64,000 nt of DNA from Bacteroidetes bacterium B1(2017) (GTDB lineage Bacteria > Bacteroidota > Bacteroidia > UKL13-3): assembly GCA_002256395.1 (NCBI GenBank), contig NKJG01000007.1, positions 1 to 64,000 of the forward strand, written 5' to 3'. Within the stretch, counting starts at the first letter, position 1; every line of letters starts with the position of its first letter. The notes beneath the pieces were generated by a model. The model was not told where the DNA came from. It did not search any database and saw only the letters and a list, made by a program, of their open reading frames with translations. The position numbers and the translations under genes are program-made. Positions 7,420-17,094 of this stretch are shown here, in pieces.

Positions 7420-7746
7420 CTAGTTTACAAAGTGATAAATATAATAGCCCACAGAAATTACCACTGCCAACCAAACTAGGTTCACCAAGGCTTTTATCAT
7501 CATGCTTATATACGCTAATACAGTTACCGCCAAAAACACCATCCCAATGGTTAAAAGCTCATGCTGGTAATTGGCTAAATAGCTAAAGTCTTTTACCTGC
7601 AAGGTTTTCATCAATTCTTTACCAAACGGATAACTTGGCTTCTTATCAAAATAGGTCACGTTTGCATACTCCAAAAATGCCTTTCCACTTATAAGTGGGG
7701 CTATAATCATTAAAGCTAATGAAAGAAGTTTCTTAACTATTTTCAT
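7420..7746 (-). CDS. Small membrane protein of unknown function
   Basis: The 108-residue product has an N-terminal hydrophobic segment (residues 5-22), a polar middle part of about 40 residues (NVTYFDKKPSYPFGKEL) and two closely spaced helices near residues 63-82 and 87-105. The overall shape recalls DoxX-like small membrane proteins, but no signature was found. It is 12 bp downstream of ftcD on the same strand and is probably cotranscribed with it. Confidence 0.55.
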   Translation of the reverse strand: MKIVKKLLSLALMIIAPLISGKAFLEYANVTYFDKKPSYPFGKELMKTLQVKDFSYLANYQHELLTIGMVFLAVTVLAYISMMIKALVNLVWLAVVISVGYYIYHFVN

Positions 7747-7758
7747 CCTATCTATAAT

Positions 7759-9447
7759 TTATGCTATCGCAGCCTCCACCTTGGCTAATAAAGCATCGGC
7801 TTCAGAATGGTTTTTAGCCAATAAGGCTTTTGCCTTTACCACTATCGCTTCGGCATAGGTCTTATCTTTTAATCCTTTTGCATTTATTAGCACATTAAAA
7901 TAGGCTCCTCTTACCGCGGTCTTCACACACAATACACCCACGCCTGCATCGGTAATAGAATTTTGATTTCCTTTTTCAATCATAACGCCTAGCATTTCTA
8001 AGGTGGCATAACTAGTTTCCATAACAGCGTATGGAACTTCGCAAGCAAATTTGGTTGCTTCTTCAATAGCGGTGGTTCTAGCTGCCTTTTCGCTATCATT
8101 TCCTTTCGGCAAACCAAAGGCTGTCATAATTCTATTAAAAGCTGCTGTATCTTCATCTACTGCTTTTAATAGTTTATCTTTAATAGCTTGACCCTTTACA
8201 GCCCAATCGCTAAAGAATGTATACTGTTCTTCCCAACCGCGTTTCCCTGCACTTAAATTAGCAACCATGGTACCTAGGGCCGAACCTAAACTACCTACAT
8301 ACGCACTTATAGATCCACCACCTGGAGCCGGACTTTCGCTGGCAGTTTCATTGGCAAAGGCAATTAAGCTCATGCGAATTAGTTTTTCATTCGCGGCGTT
8401 TCTTAATTTATACTCTATAATTTTTTGCTGAGGATCAAAGGCACTTAGCTCATTTAAGCCTAATGATTTTATCGCTATTTCTATCAGTTCATCTTCGCTA
8501 ACTCCTAAGCTTCTGTTTTGTTTAGCTAAGTAATATCTGCCCGCTTCCAACATGGCTTCCAATGGAATTAATCCAACCAATTCAGAACCTGTTACACGCA
8601 TGCCTCTGCTCTCGGCACTTTTACATACCTCATCAAATGCTTTATGTACGGGGGTAATTTTATAATTGGTGAGGTTCATGCTTATTTGAGCAATACCATA
8701 TTCTTCAATAAACCATCCTATCGCTTTACATGCTTTAAGAGTTCCCGGTATGCGCACATCATTACCCTCTGCATCTTTTACAACTTTACCTGTAATTGGG
8801 TTTCCTTCGCGCTTTACGCGGCCTGCTTCTCTCACATCAAATGCCACAGAATTAGCCAATCGTACCGATTTAGTGTTCAGGTTAATATTATAAGCAATTA
8901 AAAAATCGCGGGCACCAATAACCGTTGCACCAGCTTTCTCGTTCATAATGGCTGAACCAAAATCAGGCTTCCATTCTGGCAATTTAATTTTATCAAAGAA
9001 CCCTTCGTATTCGCCACCCCTAATTATAGAAAGGTTATTGCGCTCCTTATTTGGTTGCGCATATTCATATAAATAGGCTGGAATGCTCAACTCCTCACCC
9101 ACTCGCTTGGCTAACTTTACAGCAAAGGCAGCAGTTTCTTCCATGCTTATTCCACTAACGGGTATAAGCGGACAAACATCTGTAGCACCCATTCTTGGAT
9201 GTTCGCCTTTATGCTTGCGCATATCTATCACTTCCGATGCTTTTTTAATAGCTTGAAAAGCTGCTTCAATTACCACTTCTGGCGAACCTACAAAAGTTAC
9301 TACGGTGCGGTTTGTTGCCTTACCTGGGTCAACATCTAATAACATAACTCCCTCAACGGCTTCAATGGCATTGGTTATTTGCTTAATAATAGCCATATCG
9401 TTCCCTTCACTAAAGTTAGGAACACATTCAATAAGTTGTACTGACAT
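7759..9447 (-). CDS. ftcD: Bifunctional glutamate formimidoyltransferase / formimidoyltetrahydrofolate cyclodeaminase
   Basis: The 562-residue protein joins the two enzymes that end histidine degradation. The first transfers the formimino group from N-formimino-glutamate to tetrahydrofolate; the second releases ammonia to give methenyl-THF. Residues 1-330 are the transferase, starting ECVPNFSEGND and including RKHKGEHPRMGATDVCPLIPV. Residues 350-562 are the cyclodeaminase, with ESPAPGGGSISAYVGSLG and LSAGKRGWEE. This fused form is usual in animals and Bacteroidota. The length is complete. Other hut genes are not in the window, so linkage to histidine use is inferred from the enzyme. Confidence 0.93.
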   Translation of the reverse strand: MSVQLIECVPNFSEGNDMAIIKQITNAIEAVEGVMLLDVDPGKATNRTVVTFVGSPEVVIEAAFQAIKKASEVIDMRKHKGEHPRMGATDVCPLIPVSGISMEETAAFAVKLAKRVGEELSIPAYLYEYAQPNKERNNLSIIRGGEYEGFFDKIKLPEWKPDFGSAIMNEKAGATVIGARDFLIAYNINLNTKSVRLANSVAFDVREAGRVKREGNPITGKVVKDAEGNDVRIPGTLKACKAIGWFIEEYGIAQISMNLTNYKITPVHKAFDEVCKSAESRGMRVTGSELVGLIPLEAMLEAGRYYLAKQNRSLGVSEDELIEIAIKSLGLNELSAFDPQQKIIEYKLRNAANEKLIRMSLIAFANETASESPAPGGGSISAYVGSLGSALGTMVANLSAGKRGWEEQYTFFSDWAVKGQAIKDKLLKAVDEDTAAFNRIMTAFGLPKGNDSEKAARTTAIEEATKFACEVPYAVMETSYATLEMLGVMIEKGNQNSITDAGVGVLCVKTAVRGAYFNVLINAKGLKDKTYAEAIVVKAKALLAKNHSEADALLAKVEAAIA

Positions 9448-9530
9448 AAGTTTTTATTTGGTGTTCAAAATAACACAATTTAGCAGATAGAATATGCTAA
9501 ACACTAAGAAAATTTCAAAAAAAGCTTGGC

Positions 9531-9821
9531 TTATTTCACCAATACATCTTCAATAAAATCGCAATTCAATTCTTTATTAATTAAATCGGCCAAGGCTTTA
9601 CGCTGAAAACTAAGCTCATTGCGCAAGGCGGGTGAACTTATGTGTAAGATTAACTGTCCTTTATGAACCTGAATTTTCTCTGTGTATTTTGCAATTGGTT
9701 CACCCACAATACGCGTCCAATCGGCAATTAACTGGGCCTCTAATAATTTAGGTTTCAACTTATTTTGATCTACCAATTGGTTTATCAAATCTTTTATGGA
9801 ACGTTCGTCTTGAAATCTCAC
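9531..9821 (-). CDS. DUF721 / DciA-like protein
   Basis: This 96-residue protein matches the DUF721 family: N-terminal SIKDLINQLVDQNKLKPKL, central IADWTRIVGEPIAKYTEKI, then GQLILHISSPALRNELSFQRKALADLIN. DciA, a member of this family in other phyla, helps load the replicative helicase; the role of the short Bacteroidota form is inferred from homology. Translation appears to start at GTG 9821, because no ATG lies in frame upstream. It is divergent from the desaturase gene. Confidence 0.8.
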   Translation of the reverse strand: MRFQDERSIKDLINQLVDQNKLKPKLLEAQLIADWTRIVGEPIAKYTEKIQVHKGQLILHISSPALRNELSFQRKALADLINKELNCDFIEDVLVK

Positions 9822-9947
9822 TTTTTGCTTGGAATAGTTGTACGAATAACGTCAAAATATAGCTGTAAAACAGCACGTTTGCAAAAACTGCTTAAAGTCA
9901 GGTATGATTATCAAACTTTTAAATATCTTGCGCCAAATCATATTCGG

Positions 9948-11024
9948 ATGGCAAAAATAAAATTTAACAACAGCAACGCATTATTCTTTAACACCTTACG
10001 CCAGCGCGTAGACCAGTATTTTGAGGATAAACACATTGCTCATACCGGAAACTTCCGCCTGTATCTTAAAACGATTATCCTAGTAAGCATTTTAGTTGCT
10101 TGCTATACTACTCTTGTTTTCTTTACTCCAACAAATGGTTGGATCAGCCTAGCCATTTGCGCAATTATGGGCTTTGATATGGCTGCCATTGGCTTTAACG
10201 TAATGCACGACGGTGCACATGGAAGCTATTCGAGCAAAAAATGGATCAATAATATCATGAGCTATTCCCTAAACGTTTTGGGCGGTTCTAGCATGATGTG
10301 GAAACAAAAACACAATATCAATCACCACTCCTATACCAATATTGAAGGTATGGACGATGATATTGATATTAAACCTTGGATTAGAGTTCACCCAAGCCAA
10401 CCTAAACATTGGTTCAATAGATTTCAACATGTATATGGTTTATTCTTATACGGTTTAACCTATTTGTTTTGGGTATTTATGAACGATTTCAAGAAATATT
10501 TCTCTAAAAAAATATCTGATTACACTCCTATTCGCAAAATGAAAGTATCAGAACACATTGCCTTCTGGGGAACCAAAATTGGCTATGTTGGCTTATTCTT
10601 ACTTATGCCTTTCTACTTTGCGGGTGTTGCCAATACCTTAATTGGATATTCTGTAGCAGTATTTGTTTGCGGCTTAACCATTGCCGTGGTATTTCAATTA
10701 GCACACGTAGTAGAAAATGCTCCGTTTATTGATACCCATGGCGAAGACACTAAAATTGAAACAGAATGGGCCGTACACCAATTAAATACTACCTTTAACT
10801 TTGCCACCAAAAGCAAATCGGTTAGCTGGTTATTAGGCGGACTAAATTTTCAGGTAGAACACCATTTGTTCCCTAAGGTAAGTCATGTGCATTACCCTCA
10901 ATTAAATAAAATCTTAAAAGCTACCTGCAAAGAATTCAACGTACATTACAACGAATTTCCAACTGTTATTAGCGCATTGCGTTCGCACCTAATGCACCTA
11001 AAACACATTGGCGCAACAGCATAA
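9948..11024 (+). CDS. Membrane fatty acid desaturase (acyl-lipid / linoleoyl-CoA desaturase-like)
   Basis: The start at ATG 9948 gives 358 residues; the open frame extends further upstream, but that part overlaps the divergent DUF721 gene and looks non-coding. The three histidine boxes of di-iron desaturases are present: HDGAH at 87-91, HNINHH at 122-127 and QVEHH with the histidines at 305-306. QVEHH with Gln is typical of front-end and related acyl desaturases. Hydrophobic pairs surround the boxes, as expected for an inner-membrane enzyme that places double bonds in phospholipid acyl chains, often for cold adaptation. The electron donor is not encoded nearby. Confidence 0.88.
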   Translation: MAKIKFNNSNALFFNTLRQRVDQYFEDKHIAHTGNFRLYLKTIILVSILVACYTTLVFFTPTNGWISLAICAIMGFDMAAIGFNVMHDGAHGSYSSKKWINNIMSYSLNVLGGSSMMWKQKHNINHHSYTNIEGMDDDIDIKPWIRVHPSQPKHWFNRFQHVYGLFLYGLTYLFWVFMNDFKKYFSKKISDYTPIRKMKVSEHIAFWGTKIGYVGLFLLMPFYFAGVANTLIGYSVAVFVCGLTIAVVFQLAHVVENAPFIDTHGEDTKIETEWAVHQLNTTFNFATKSKSVSWLLGGLNFQVEHHLFPKVSHVHYPQLNKILKATCKEFNVHYNEFPTVISALRSHLMHLKHIGATA

Positions 11025-11040
11025 AACAAACTAAAGCTCC

Positions 11041-11083
11041 AAAAAAAAGCTGCATCAAATGTAATTTTGATGCAGCTTTTTTT
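11041..11083. terminator. Bidirectional terminator between desaturase and gpmI
   Basis: An almost perfect hairpin with arms AAGCTGCATCAAA and TTTGATGCAGCTT and a short loop is flanked by seven or more A on the left and T on the right. It can therefore end transcription of both convergent genes. Confidence 0.85.
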
Positions 11084-11106
11084 ATTAAGCCCTGAAAGGG
11101 TGCCAT

Positions 11107-12633
11107 CTAACTAAGCAAACTTACCCCATCCATCTCCTTAGGCTGAGGGATACCCATAAGCGCTAAAGTTGTTGGCGCTAAATCTGCCAGCTTACCACTC
11201 TTAATACCTGAACCAATTTGTGGCTCAATTAATAATAACGGAACATCATTCGTTGTATGCGCCGTGTTTGGCGTACCGTCTTCTTCATTAATCATATACT
11301 CGCCATTTCCATGATCGGCGGTAACTAACAAAGAGTAGTTGTTTTTAAGTGCCGCCTCTACCACTCTACCCAAACACTCATCTACCTTTTCAATCGCTTT
11401 TATCTCTGCTGGTATAACGCCCGTATGGCCAACCATATCGGGGTTAGCAAAGTTAACCACCATAAAATCGGCTTCATTTTTAGCTATCTCTTCCAAAGTA
11501 AATCCACACACTTGCTCTGCACTCATTTCTGGTTGCAAATCATAGGTAGCCACTTTTGGCGAGGGTGCCATATGTCTGGTTTCGCCCTTAAATGCTACTT
11601 CTTGCCCACCGCTAAAGAAGAACGTCACATGCGGATATTTTTCGGTTTCGGCAATTCTAACCTGCTTTTTATTATGTGATTCCAATACTTCACCTAAAGT
11701 ATGTTTCAATTCAATATCTGGGAATACCACCGAAACATTTTTAAATGTTTTATCGTACTCTGTTAAAGTAACATAATGTAGGTTCAAGGCTTTCATATCT
11801 TGCTCGGCAAAATCTTGCTGCGTAAGTGCCATGGTAATTTCCCTACCTCTATCTGTTCTAAAATTAAAGTTTATTACTATATCCCCTTCTTCAATGGTAG
11901 CCAAAGGTTTTTGGTCTGAACCAAGCGCAATAATGGGTTTTAAAAACTCATCTGTTTCATTGGCTGCATATCGGGATTTAATAGTTTCTATAACATTGCT
12001 AGAACCCTCGCCTGTGGCATGAACCATGGCATCGTAAGCTAGTTTAACACGCTCCCAACGCTTATCTCTATCCATGGCATAATAACGCCCTGTAACACTG
12101 GCTATTTTTCCGCCGGTGTGAATCAAAGTTTCGTTTAAATCTGTTAGGTATTGAACACCACCTTTAGGGTCGGTGTCTCTACCATCGGTAAAGGCATGCA
12201 CATAAAAGGTAGAAAGGCCTTGGTTTTGTAAGAAATGGCATAATCCTTTCACATGATCTATAGAACTGTGCACTCCACCATCGCTCACCAAGCCAATTAA
12301 ATGAACCTTTTTATTTGTGGCTTTTGCAGTTGCAACTGCCTTTAACAATACCTCATTGGTATTCACCATTCCCTCACGAAAGGCTTTATTAATGAGCACT
12401 AATTGCTGGTAAACAACTCTTCCCGCACCAATATTCATATGTCCTACTTCCGAGTTACCCATCTGTCCATCAGGCAATCCAACCCATTCGCCGCAAGTAT
12501 GTAAATCGCTATTGGGGTAGTGAGCTATAAGTCTATCAAAATTTGGTTTATGAGCCATATTAATGGCATTTCCGTTGTAGGGTTTTCCATTTCCCCAACC
12601 ATCTAAAATGAGCAGAATAACGCGTTTTTCCAT
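11107..12633 (-). CDS. gpmI: Cofactor-independent (2,3-bisphosphoglycerate-independent) phosphoglycerate mutase
   Basis: The enzyme interconverts 3- and 2-phosphoglycerate in glycolysis and gluconeogenesis using two Mn ions. The start at ATG 12633 (MEKRVILLILDGWG) yields 508 residues, the usual length; an in-frame TTG ten codons upstream is discounted. Metal ligand Asp11 lies in LILDGWG. The catalytic Ser61 is in QMGNSEVGHMNIGAG. Other hallmarks are HAFTDGRDTDP, NFRTDRGREI, NFANPDMVGHTG and VTADHGNGE. It is a single gene with its own promoter, convergent with the desaturase. Confidence 0.96.
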   Translation of the reverse strand: MEKRVILLILDGWGNGKPYNGNAINMAHKPNFDRLIAHYPNSDLHTCGEWVGLPDGQMGNSEVGHMNIGAGRVVYQQLVLINKAFREGMVNTNEVLLKAVATAKATNKKVHLIGLVSDGGVHSSIDHVKGLCHFLQNQGLSTFYVHAFTDGRDTDPKGGVQYLTDLNETLIHTGGKIASVTGRYYAMDRDKRWERVKLAYDAMVHATGEGSSNVIETIKSRYAANETDEFLKPIIALGSDQKPLATIEEGDIVINFNFRTDRGREITMALTQQDFAEQDMKALNLHYVTLTEYDKTFKNVSVVFPDIELKHTLGEVLESHNKKQVRIAETEKYPHVTFFFSGGQEVAFKGETRHMAPSPKVATYDLQPEMSAEQVCGFTLEEIAKNEADFMVVNFANPDMVGHTGVIPAEIKAIEKVDECLGRVVEAALKNNYSLLVTADHGNGEYMINEEDGTPNTAHTTNDVPLLLIEPQIGSGIKSGKLADLAPTTLALMGIPQPKEMDGVSLLS

Positions 12634-12688
12634 GAGTACGAAAATATTCCTTTTAAATAACAAAAAGGGTGATTTATATTAGTGGCTG

Positions 12689-12696
12689 CAAAAATA
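12689..12696 (-). promoter_or_regulatory. Probable -7 box of the gpmI promoter
   Basis: The minus strand reads TATTTTTG, an exact match to TAnnTTTG, 55 bp upstream of the gpmI start. The -33 region is not clearly conserved. Confidence 0.45.
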
Positions 12697-12757
12697 GGTC
12701 TTTGGCCTTTGGCATACTATTTGGGTATACCAGCATTGTAACGTAAAAAATGAGATT

Positions 12758-13141
12758 ATGAAAAAGCTAGCAATGATACTTTTGGTGCTTATTTTAAATA
12801 TCGCCGTAAGTAAAGCCGATTCCTTTGATGATATTATGCAAGCCATGAAAAACGGCCAAACTAGTGGCATTACCAGGTTCTTTAGCAATAGTGTTGAATT
12901 AACCCTTCTAGAAAACGAAGGCATTTATAGCAAACAACAAAGCGAACAAATGCTTAAGAATTTTTTCTCAGAACATCCGCCAAAAAGTGTAAACGTGCAA
13001 CATAAAGGTTCTTCGGCTCAAGGCGCACAATACGCCATTATTATTTACGAGGCTACCAATGGTAAGTTCAGAACCTATATCTTCATGAAAGATAATGGCA
13101 ATGGACTTCAAGTTAATGAATTTAGAATAGAACGCTCGTAA
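12758..13141 (+). CDS. DUF4783 family secreted protein
   Basis: The 127-residue product carries a signal peptide (KKLAMILLVLILNIAVSKA) and a compact domain of the DUF4783 / NTF2-like type common in Bacteroidota: DSFDDIMQAMKNG, LARFF-like helix ITRFFSNSVEL, SKQQSEQMLKNFFSEHPPKS, and closing strands AQYAIIIYEATNGKFRTYIFMK. Function is unknown; an NTF2-like fold would offer a small-ligand pocket. It is a single gene divergent from gpmI. Confidence 0.8.
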   Translation: MKKLAMILLVLILNIAVSKADSFDDIMQAMKNGQTSGITRFFSNSVELTLLENEGIYSKQQSEQMLKNFFSEHPPKSVNVQHKGSSAQGAQYAIIIYEATNGKFRTYIFMKDNGNGLQVNEFRIERS

Positions 13142-13208
13142 GGACTGGTCTCGACCTGTCCTTCTTCTATAAACGACCTTTCCTTCTCCTACCAAACACA
13201 ACCTGTCC

Positions 13209-14045
13209 TTATTTTTTGTAATGATCAATCGTTGCTTTTGGCGACATAAAGAATGGAATCTGATTCCATTCTTTATACTTAGCTACTAATTCTTCTTCCT
13301 TATTTGAATTAGAAGCAGCTTCTCTCATATCTGTAAAATACGCTGCGAAATCTGTTATAATTTCTGGACCACCTATTTTACCATGTCCAGGAACAACCGT
13401 TTTTATATCCATTTTACTTGGCAACGATGCCAATACTTCTTCATAAGCTGCTGCACTAGCCTTTCCCATTAATACAGGTGCTTGCTTGTTTAAAATCACA
13501 TCTCCGCCAAACAATAATTTATGCCCTGGCAAGTAAACCATTACATCACTTGGAGTATGTACATCTTTAGCTAAATTAAATACAATGAGCGTATCGTTTC
13601 CCAATGGAATAATTTGCTGCGAAAGCAACCATTGTGTAGGCAAACTTTCTTTCCCCGCTTCCTTTATCCATTCGTCCTGATCGTATGAACCACCAGCCAG
13701 TATTTGTTGATTGGCAAATAATTTATTTCCTCCCACATGGTCTGGATGCCAATGGGTGTTAATGACCAAAATTGGTTTACTACCCGCCAAATTCATTACC
13801 TGCTTATGAAATTCTGTAGCCGCATCATCCATTTTTGTATCAATAACCACCACTAAACTATCGCCTACAATAATTCCAGAATTACCGCCACCTCCAGTAA
13901 CTAGGGTAATACTAGGATCTAATTGAATCGTTTCTGTCACCTTCATTTTATCCATAAATGGCTTGAGGTAAATAAAAAACAAAATGGCACCAATGGCCAC
14001 TAGCGACATAAGTGTTATGCCAATATATTTGAATACTTTTTTCAT
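13209..14045 (-). CDS. MBL-fold metallo-hydrolase, membrane-anchored or exported
   Basis: This 278-residue protein has an N-terminal hydrophobic helix (residues 7-27) followed by a metallo-beta-lactamase fold. The Zn-binding signature NTHWHPDHVGG supplies His98, His100, Asp102 and His103; later ligands are in KDVHTPSDVMVYLPGHKLLFGGD and VVPGHGKIGG. The fold hydrolyses lactones, thioesters, beta-lactams or similar bonds. The substrate cannot be assigned from sequence, and calling it a beta-lactamase would go beyond the evidence. The active site should face the periplasm if the helix is an anchor. Confidence 0.8.
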   Translation of the reverse strand: MKKVFKYIGITLMSLVAIGAILFFIYLKPFMDKMKVTETIQLDPSITLVTGGGGNSGIIVGDSLVVVIDTKMDDAATEFHKQVMNLAGSKPILVINTHWHPDHVGGNKLFANQQILAGGSYDQDEWIKEAGKESLPTQWLLSQQIIPLGNDTLIVFNLAKDVHTPSDVMVYLPGHKLLFGGDVILNKQAPVLMGKASAAAYEEVLASLPSKMDIKTVVPGHGKIGGPEIITDFAAYFTDMREAASNSNKEEELVAKYKEWNQIPFFMSPKATIDHYKK

Positions 14046-14113
14046 ATGCTAACTTTAGGTAATGATTAAAAACAGTACAAAGTAAATTAAGTTTTGCTTA
14101 GCGCAAAAGATAC

Positions 14114-14887
14114 TTACATCTCTCCCTCTACTCCCATTCCAAATAAGGCAAAATCATATTTCACCGGATCCTTAGCATCTAACAGTTTTAAGTTAGTTGT
14201 TAATTCCATGGCTGCCGTCCAATCGTCTTGAGTGCGAGCTAATAAGCCCAACTTGCGAGCTACTCTGCCCGAATGCACATCCAATGGACAAACCAATTGC
14301 GAGGGCTTTATTTTTGTCCATAAACCAAAATCAACTCCTTTTCTAGGACTTCTTACCATCCATCGCAAATACATATTTAATCGCTTGCAAGCCGAACCCA
14401 TAGCAGGACTTGCAATGTGTTTTTGCGTGCGTGAAGGAGCATCTGGTAAAGAGAAGAAGTAGTTTCTAAAATTTATTAATCCTTGCTCAACAGATTCTGA
14501 TTTACTATTTATTCCCTTGCTAAAAGAATCTTCTAAACTAGAATGTTTACTATAATGATGGTGCAGAAAGGAGATAAAATAAAGCAAATCGGTATCGTTA
14601 AAAGTTCGGTGGCTAAATCCAAGCATCTTTTTCAAATCTGTTTCTTGATGATTTAGGATAAAGTCATGAGGAACATTATCCATGCGCTCAAACAAATCTG
14701 TGCACTTATTTATAATGGTTATGCGCTGACCCCAGGCAAAAATGGCAGCAAAAAAGCCCGCAATCTCAATATCTTGAGCCTTTGAATACATATGCGGAAT
14801 ATGTATCGGATCGTTCTCAATGAACCCATATTCTTCATATTGCGAACACTTTTGGTTCAGAATTTTATAAATGGTTTGCCCTTTCAA
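14114..14887 (-). CDS. TIGR02757 family protein (DUF2400)
   Basis: The 257-residue product matches the conserved Bacteroidota and spirochaete family TIGR02757: FIENDPIHIPHMYSKAQDIEIAGFFAA near the start, AIFAWGQRITIINKC, then KRLNMYLRWMVRSPRKGVDFGLW and PLDVHSGRVARKLGLL. The RLNMYLRWMVR and VHSGRVAR segments resemble DNA-glycosylase-type helices, but no activity is known. Translation must start at TTG 14887, because the frame upstream has a stop before any ATG. The start codon lies close to the divergent DPP III promoter. Confidence 0.85.
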   Translation of the reverse strand: MKGQTIYKILNQKCSQYEEYGFIENDPIHIPHMYSKAQDIEIAGFFAAIFAWGQRITIINKCTDLFERMDNVPHDFILNHQETDLKKMLGFSHRTFNDTDLLYFISFLHHHYSKHSSLEDSFSKGINSKSESVEQGLINFRNYFFSLPDAPSRTQKHIASPAMGSACKRLNMYLRWMVRSPRKGVDFGLWTKIKPSQLVCPLDVHSGRVARKLGLLARTQDDWTAAMELTTNLKLLDAKDPVKYDFALFGMGVEGEM

Positions 14888-14907
14888 TTTTTCTACCTAT
14901 ATATTTG
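14875..14907 (+). promoter_or_regulatory. Promoter of the peptidase M49 gene
   Basis: TTTG at 14875-14878 and TATATTTG at 14900-14907 are separated by 21 bp. This is close to the Bacteroidota consensus TTTG-N19-TAnnTTTG. The start codon follows 22 bp later. Confidence 0.6.
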
Positions 14908-14929
14908 CCCAAATTAAGACAATCAATCC

Positions 14930-16990
14930 ATGAATCTCAAAAAAACTATGATGTATGGTGCTCTCGGTGCAGCTATGGGAATTGCGTCCTTTACTGCCGA
15001 CAAAAAGCCGGTTCAAAAAAACACGAAACCTGCCTTTGAAGTAAGTTGCGATGAATTTGCCGACTTACAGGTATTGCGCTACCAAATACCAGGATTTGAA
15101 ACCCTAACAGCCAAGCAAAAAGAATTGGTGTATTATCTTTACGAAGCAGCAAATTGCGGTAGAGATATTTTTTATGATCAACGTTATAAATACAACCTTA
15201 CCGTTCGCAGAACCAATGAGGCAATTTTAAATACCTATACAGGAGAGCGTACCTCCGACGATTGGAAAGCTTTTGAATCATACGCAAAACGTGTGTTTTT
15301 CTCAAACGGTATTCACCACCATTATAGTAATATCAAATTTGTTCCAACATGCAGCTTTGAGTACTATGAAGGATTAGTAAAAGCATCGGACCCTAAACAA
15401 CTTCCATTAGATGGCAAAGCTGTGGATCATTTCTTAAATGATATGAAACCAATTATGTTTAGCCCTGAATTTGACGCTAAAGTGGTAAACTTGGCCTCGG
15501 GAATTGATAACGTTGCTGGTTCAGCCAATAACTTTTACGAAGGTGTAAGCCAAAAAGAAGTAGAAGATTATTACAATTCAAGAGCTAATAATAACGACCA
15601 ACAACCAATCTCTTGGGGCTTAAACTCTAAGATGGTAAAAGAAAATGGTCAGCTAAAAGAAAAGGTTTGGAAAGTGGGTGGAATGTACGGACCTGCTATT
15701 GAAAAAATTGTATACTGGTTAGAGAAAGCCATTTCTGTAGCAGAAAACGACAAACAAAGAAAAGCACTTGAACTATTGGTTCAATACTACCGCACCGGCG
15801 ATTTAAAGGTTTGGGACGAGTACAATATTGCTTGGGTAAATGATACCGAAAGTAGAATAGATGTTGTTAACGGATTTATTGAAGTGTATGATGATGCCAT
15901 TGGCAAAAGAGCTTCCTTTGAATCTGTAGTAAGTATTAAGGATATGGAGGCTACTAAACGTATTGCAGCCATAGCCAAAGAAGCACAATGGTTTGAAGAC
16001 CATTCTCCAATTGCTACAGAACATAAAAAAGCAAGTGTAAAAGGTATTACGGCAAAGGTTATTACAGTTGTTCAAGAAGCAGGTGCTAGCGAGCACTCAA
16101 CACCAATTGGAATTAACCTTCCAAACGCAAATTGGATCAGACAACAACATGGTTCAAAATCTGTTTCATTGGGTAATATGGTACATTCCTACAATGTAGT
16201 TGGAGCCAAAAGCCCAATGATGAAAGAGTTTGCCTTGAGCCAAGAAGAAATTGATCGCAATGCTAAATATGGCGCACTTGCCAGCGATTTACATACCGAT
16301 ATGCATGAGGTAATTGGTCATGCTTCTGGTAAAATTAATCCAGGTATTGGCGACCCAGATCAAACTCTTAAAAACTATGCCAGCACCTTAGAAGAAGCGC
16401 GTGCCGACTTAGTTGCCTTATATTATGTATACGATCCTAAATTGGTTGAAATGGGCGTTATGCCTAGCCTAGAAGTTGGTAAAGCCGAGTATGATGGATA
16501 CATGAGAAATGGGTTAATAACACAATTAACTCGTTTACAAATTGGCGAAAACTTGGAAGAAGCTCACATGCGTAACCGTCAGTTAAACGCTGCTTGGGTT
16601 TTTGAAAAAGGAAAAGCAGAAAATGTTGTAGAGATGATTAAGAAAGATGGTAAAACCTATGTGCGAGTAAATAATTACGAGAAATTACGTGAACTATTTG
16701 GCCAATTATTAAAAGAAATCCAACGTATAAAATCGGAAGGTGATTATAGAGCTGCCACTGCATTAGTGGAAGGATACGGCGTAAAAGTAGATCAAGAATT
16801 ATTGAAAGAAGTAAAAGCTCGTTTCGAGAAATTACATGTTGCACCTTACAAAGGATTTATCCAAGCTAAATTAACCCCAGTTAAAAAAGAAGGAAAAATT
16901 GTAGATATCAAAGTTGAGTACCCTAATAATTTCCTTAACGACCAATTAGAAAGAGGCAAGAAATATTCTTTCTTACCAAACCTAAACTAG
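14930..16990 (+). CDS. Dipeptidyl peptidase III-like zinc peptidase (family M49)
   Basis: The 686-residue enzyme belongs to family M49, which removes dipeptides from the N-terminus of short peptides. The zinc motif HEVIGH is at residues 459-464 (His459, Glu460, His464) and the second motif EEARAD at 488-493 supplies the third ligand. Bacteroidota homologues are often mislabelled dihydrofolate reductase. The N-terminus (LKKTMMYGALGAAMGIASFTA) looks like a signal or membrane-targeting sequence, suggesting periplasmic peptide processing. It is a single gene between its own promoter and a strong terminator. Confidence 0.9.
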   Translation: MNLKKTMMYGALGAAMGIASFTADKKPVQKNTKPAFEVSCDEFADLQVLRYQIPGFETLTAKQKELVYYLYEAANCGRDIFYDQRYKYNLTVRRTNEAILNTYTGERTSDDWKAFESYAKRVFFSNGIHHHYSNIKFVPTCSFEYYEGLVKASDPKQLPLDGKAVDHFLNDMKPIMFSPEFDAKVVNLASGIDNVAGSANNFYEGVSQKEVEDYYNSRANNNDQQPISWGLNSKMVKENGQLKEKVWKVGGMYGPAIEKIVYWLEKAISVAENDKQRKALELLVQYYRTGDLKVWDEYNIAWVNDTESRIDVVNGFIEVYDDAIGKRASFESVVSIKDMEATKRIAAIAKEAQWFEDHSPIATEHKKASVKGITAKVITVVQEAGASEHSTPIGINLPNANWIRQQHGSKSVSLGNMVHSYNVVGAKSPMMKEFALSQEEIDRNAKYGALASDLHTDMHEVIGHASGKINPGIGDPDQTLKNYASTLEEARADLVALYYVYDPKLVEMGVMPSLEVGKAEYDGYMRNGLITQLTRLQIGENLEEAHMRNRQLNAAWVFEKGKAENVVEMIKKDGKTYVRVNNYEKLRELFGQLLKEIQRIKSEGDYRAATALVEGYGVKVDQELLKEVKARFEKLHVAPYKGFIQAKLTPVKKEGKIVDIKVEYPNNFLNDQLERGKKYSFLPNLN

Positions 16991-17004
16991 TTTAATCCAA
17001 AATT

Positions 17005-17078
17005 TTGCCATAGAGGCAGGCCTTTTAAGAGTATTAATCTTATGTAAAGCCTGCCTCTGTGGCATTTTTGTTTTTTTT
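17005..17078 (+). terminator. Terminator after the M49 peptidase gene
   Basis: Arms TGCCATAGAGGCAGGC and GCCTGCCTCTGTGGCA pair with only two non-Watson-Crick positions around a loop of about 28 nt. A T-rich run follows at 17065-17078. Confidence 0.75.
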
Positions 17079-17094
17079 GTTCACCCAAATCTTG

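Noticed and set aside
9765-9947. 61-residue N-terminal extension of the desaturase
   Set aside because: It overlaps the divergent DUF721 gene, contains no family-like sequence, and the ATG at 9948 gives a normal protein.
13209-14045. Assignment of the MBL-fold protein as an antibiotic beta-lactamase
   Set aside because: The HxHxDH motif defines the superfamily only; no subclass-specific residues for B1-B3 enzymes could be confirmed.
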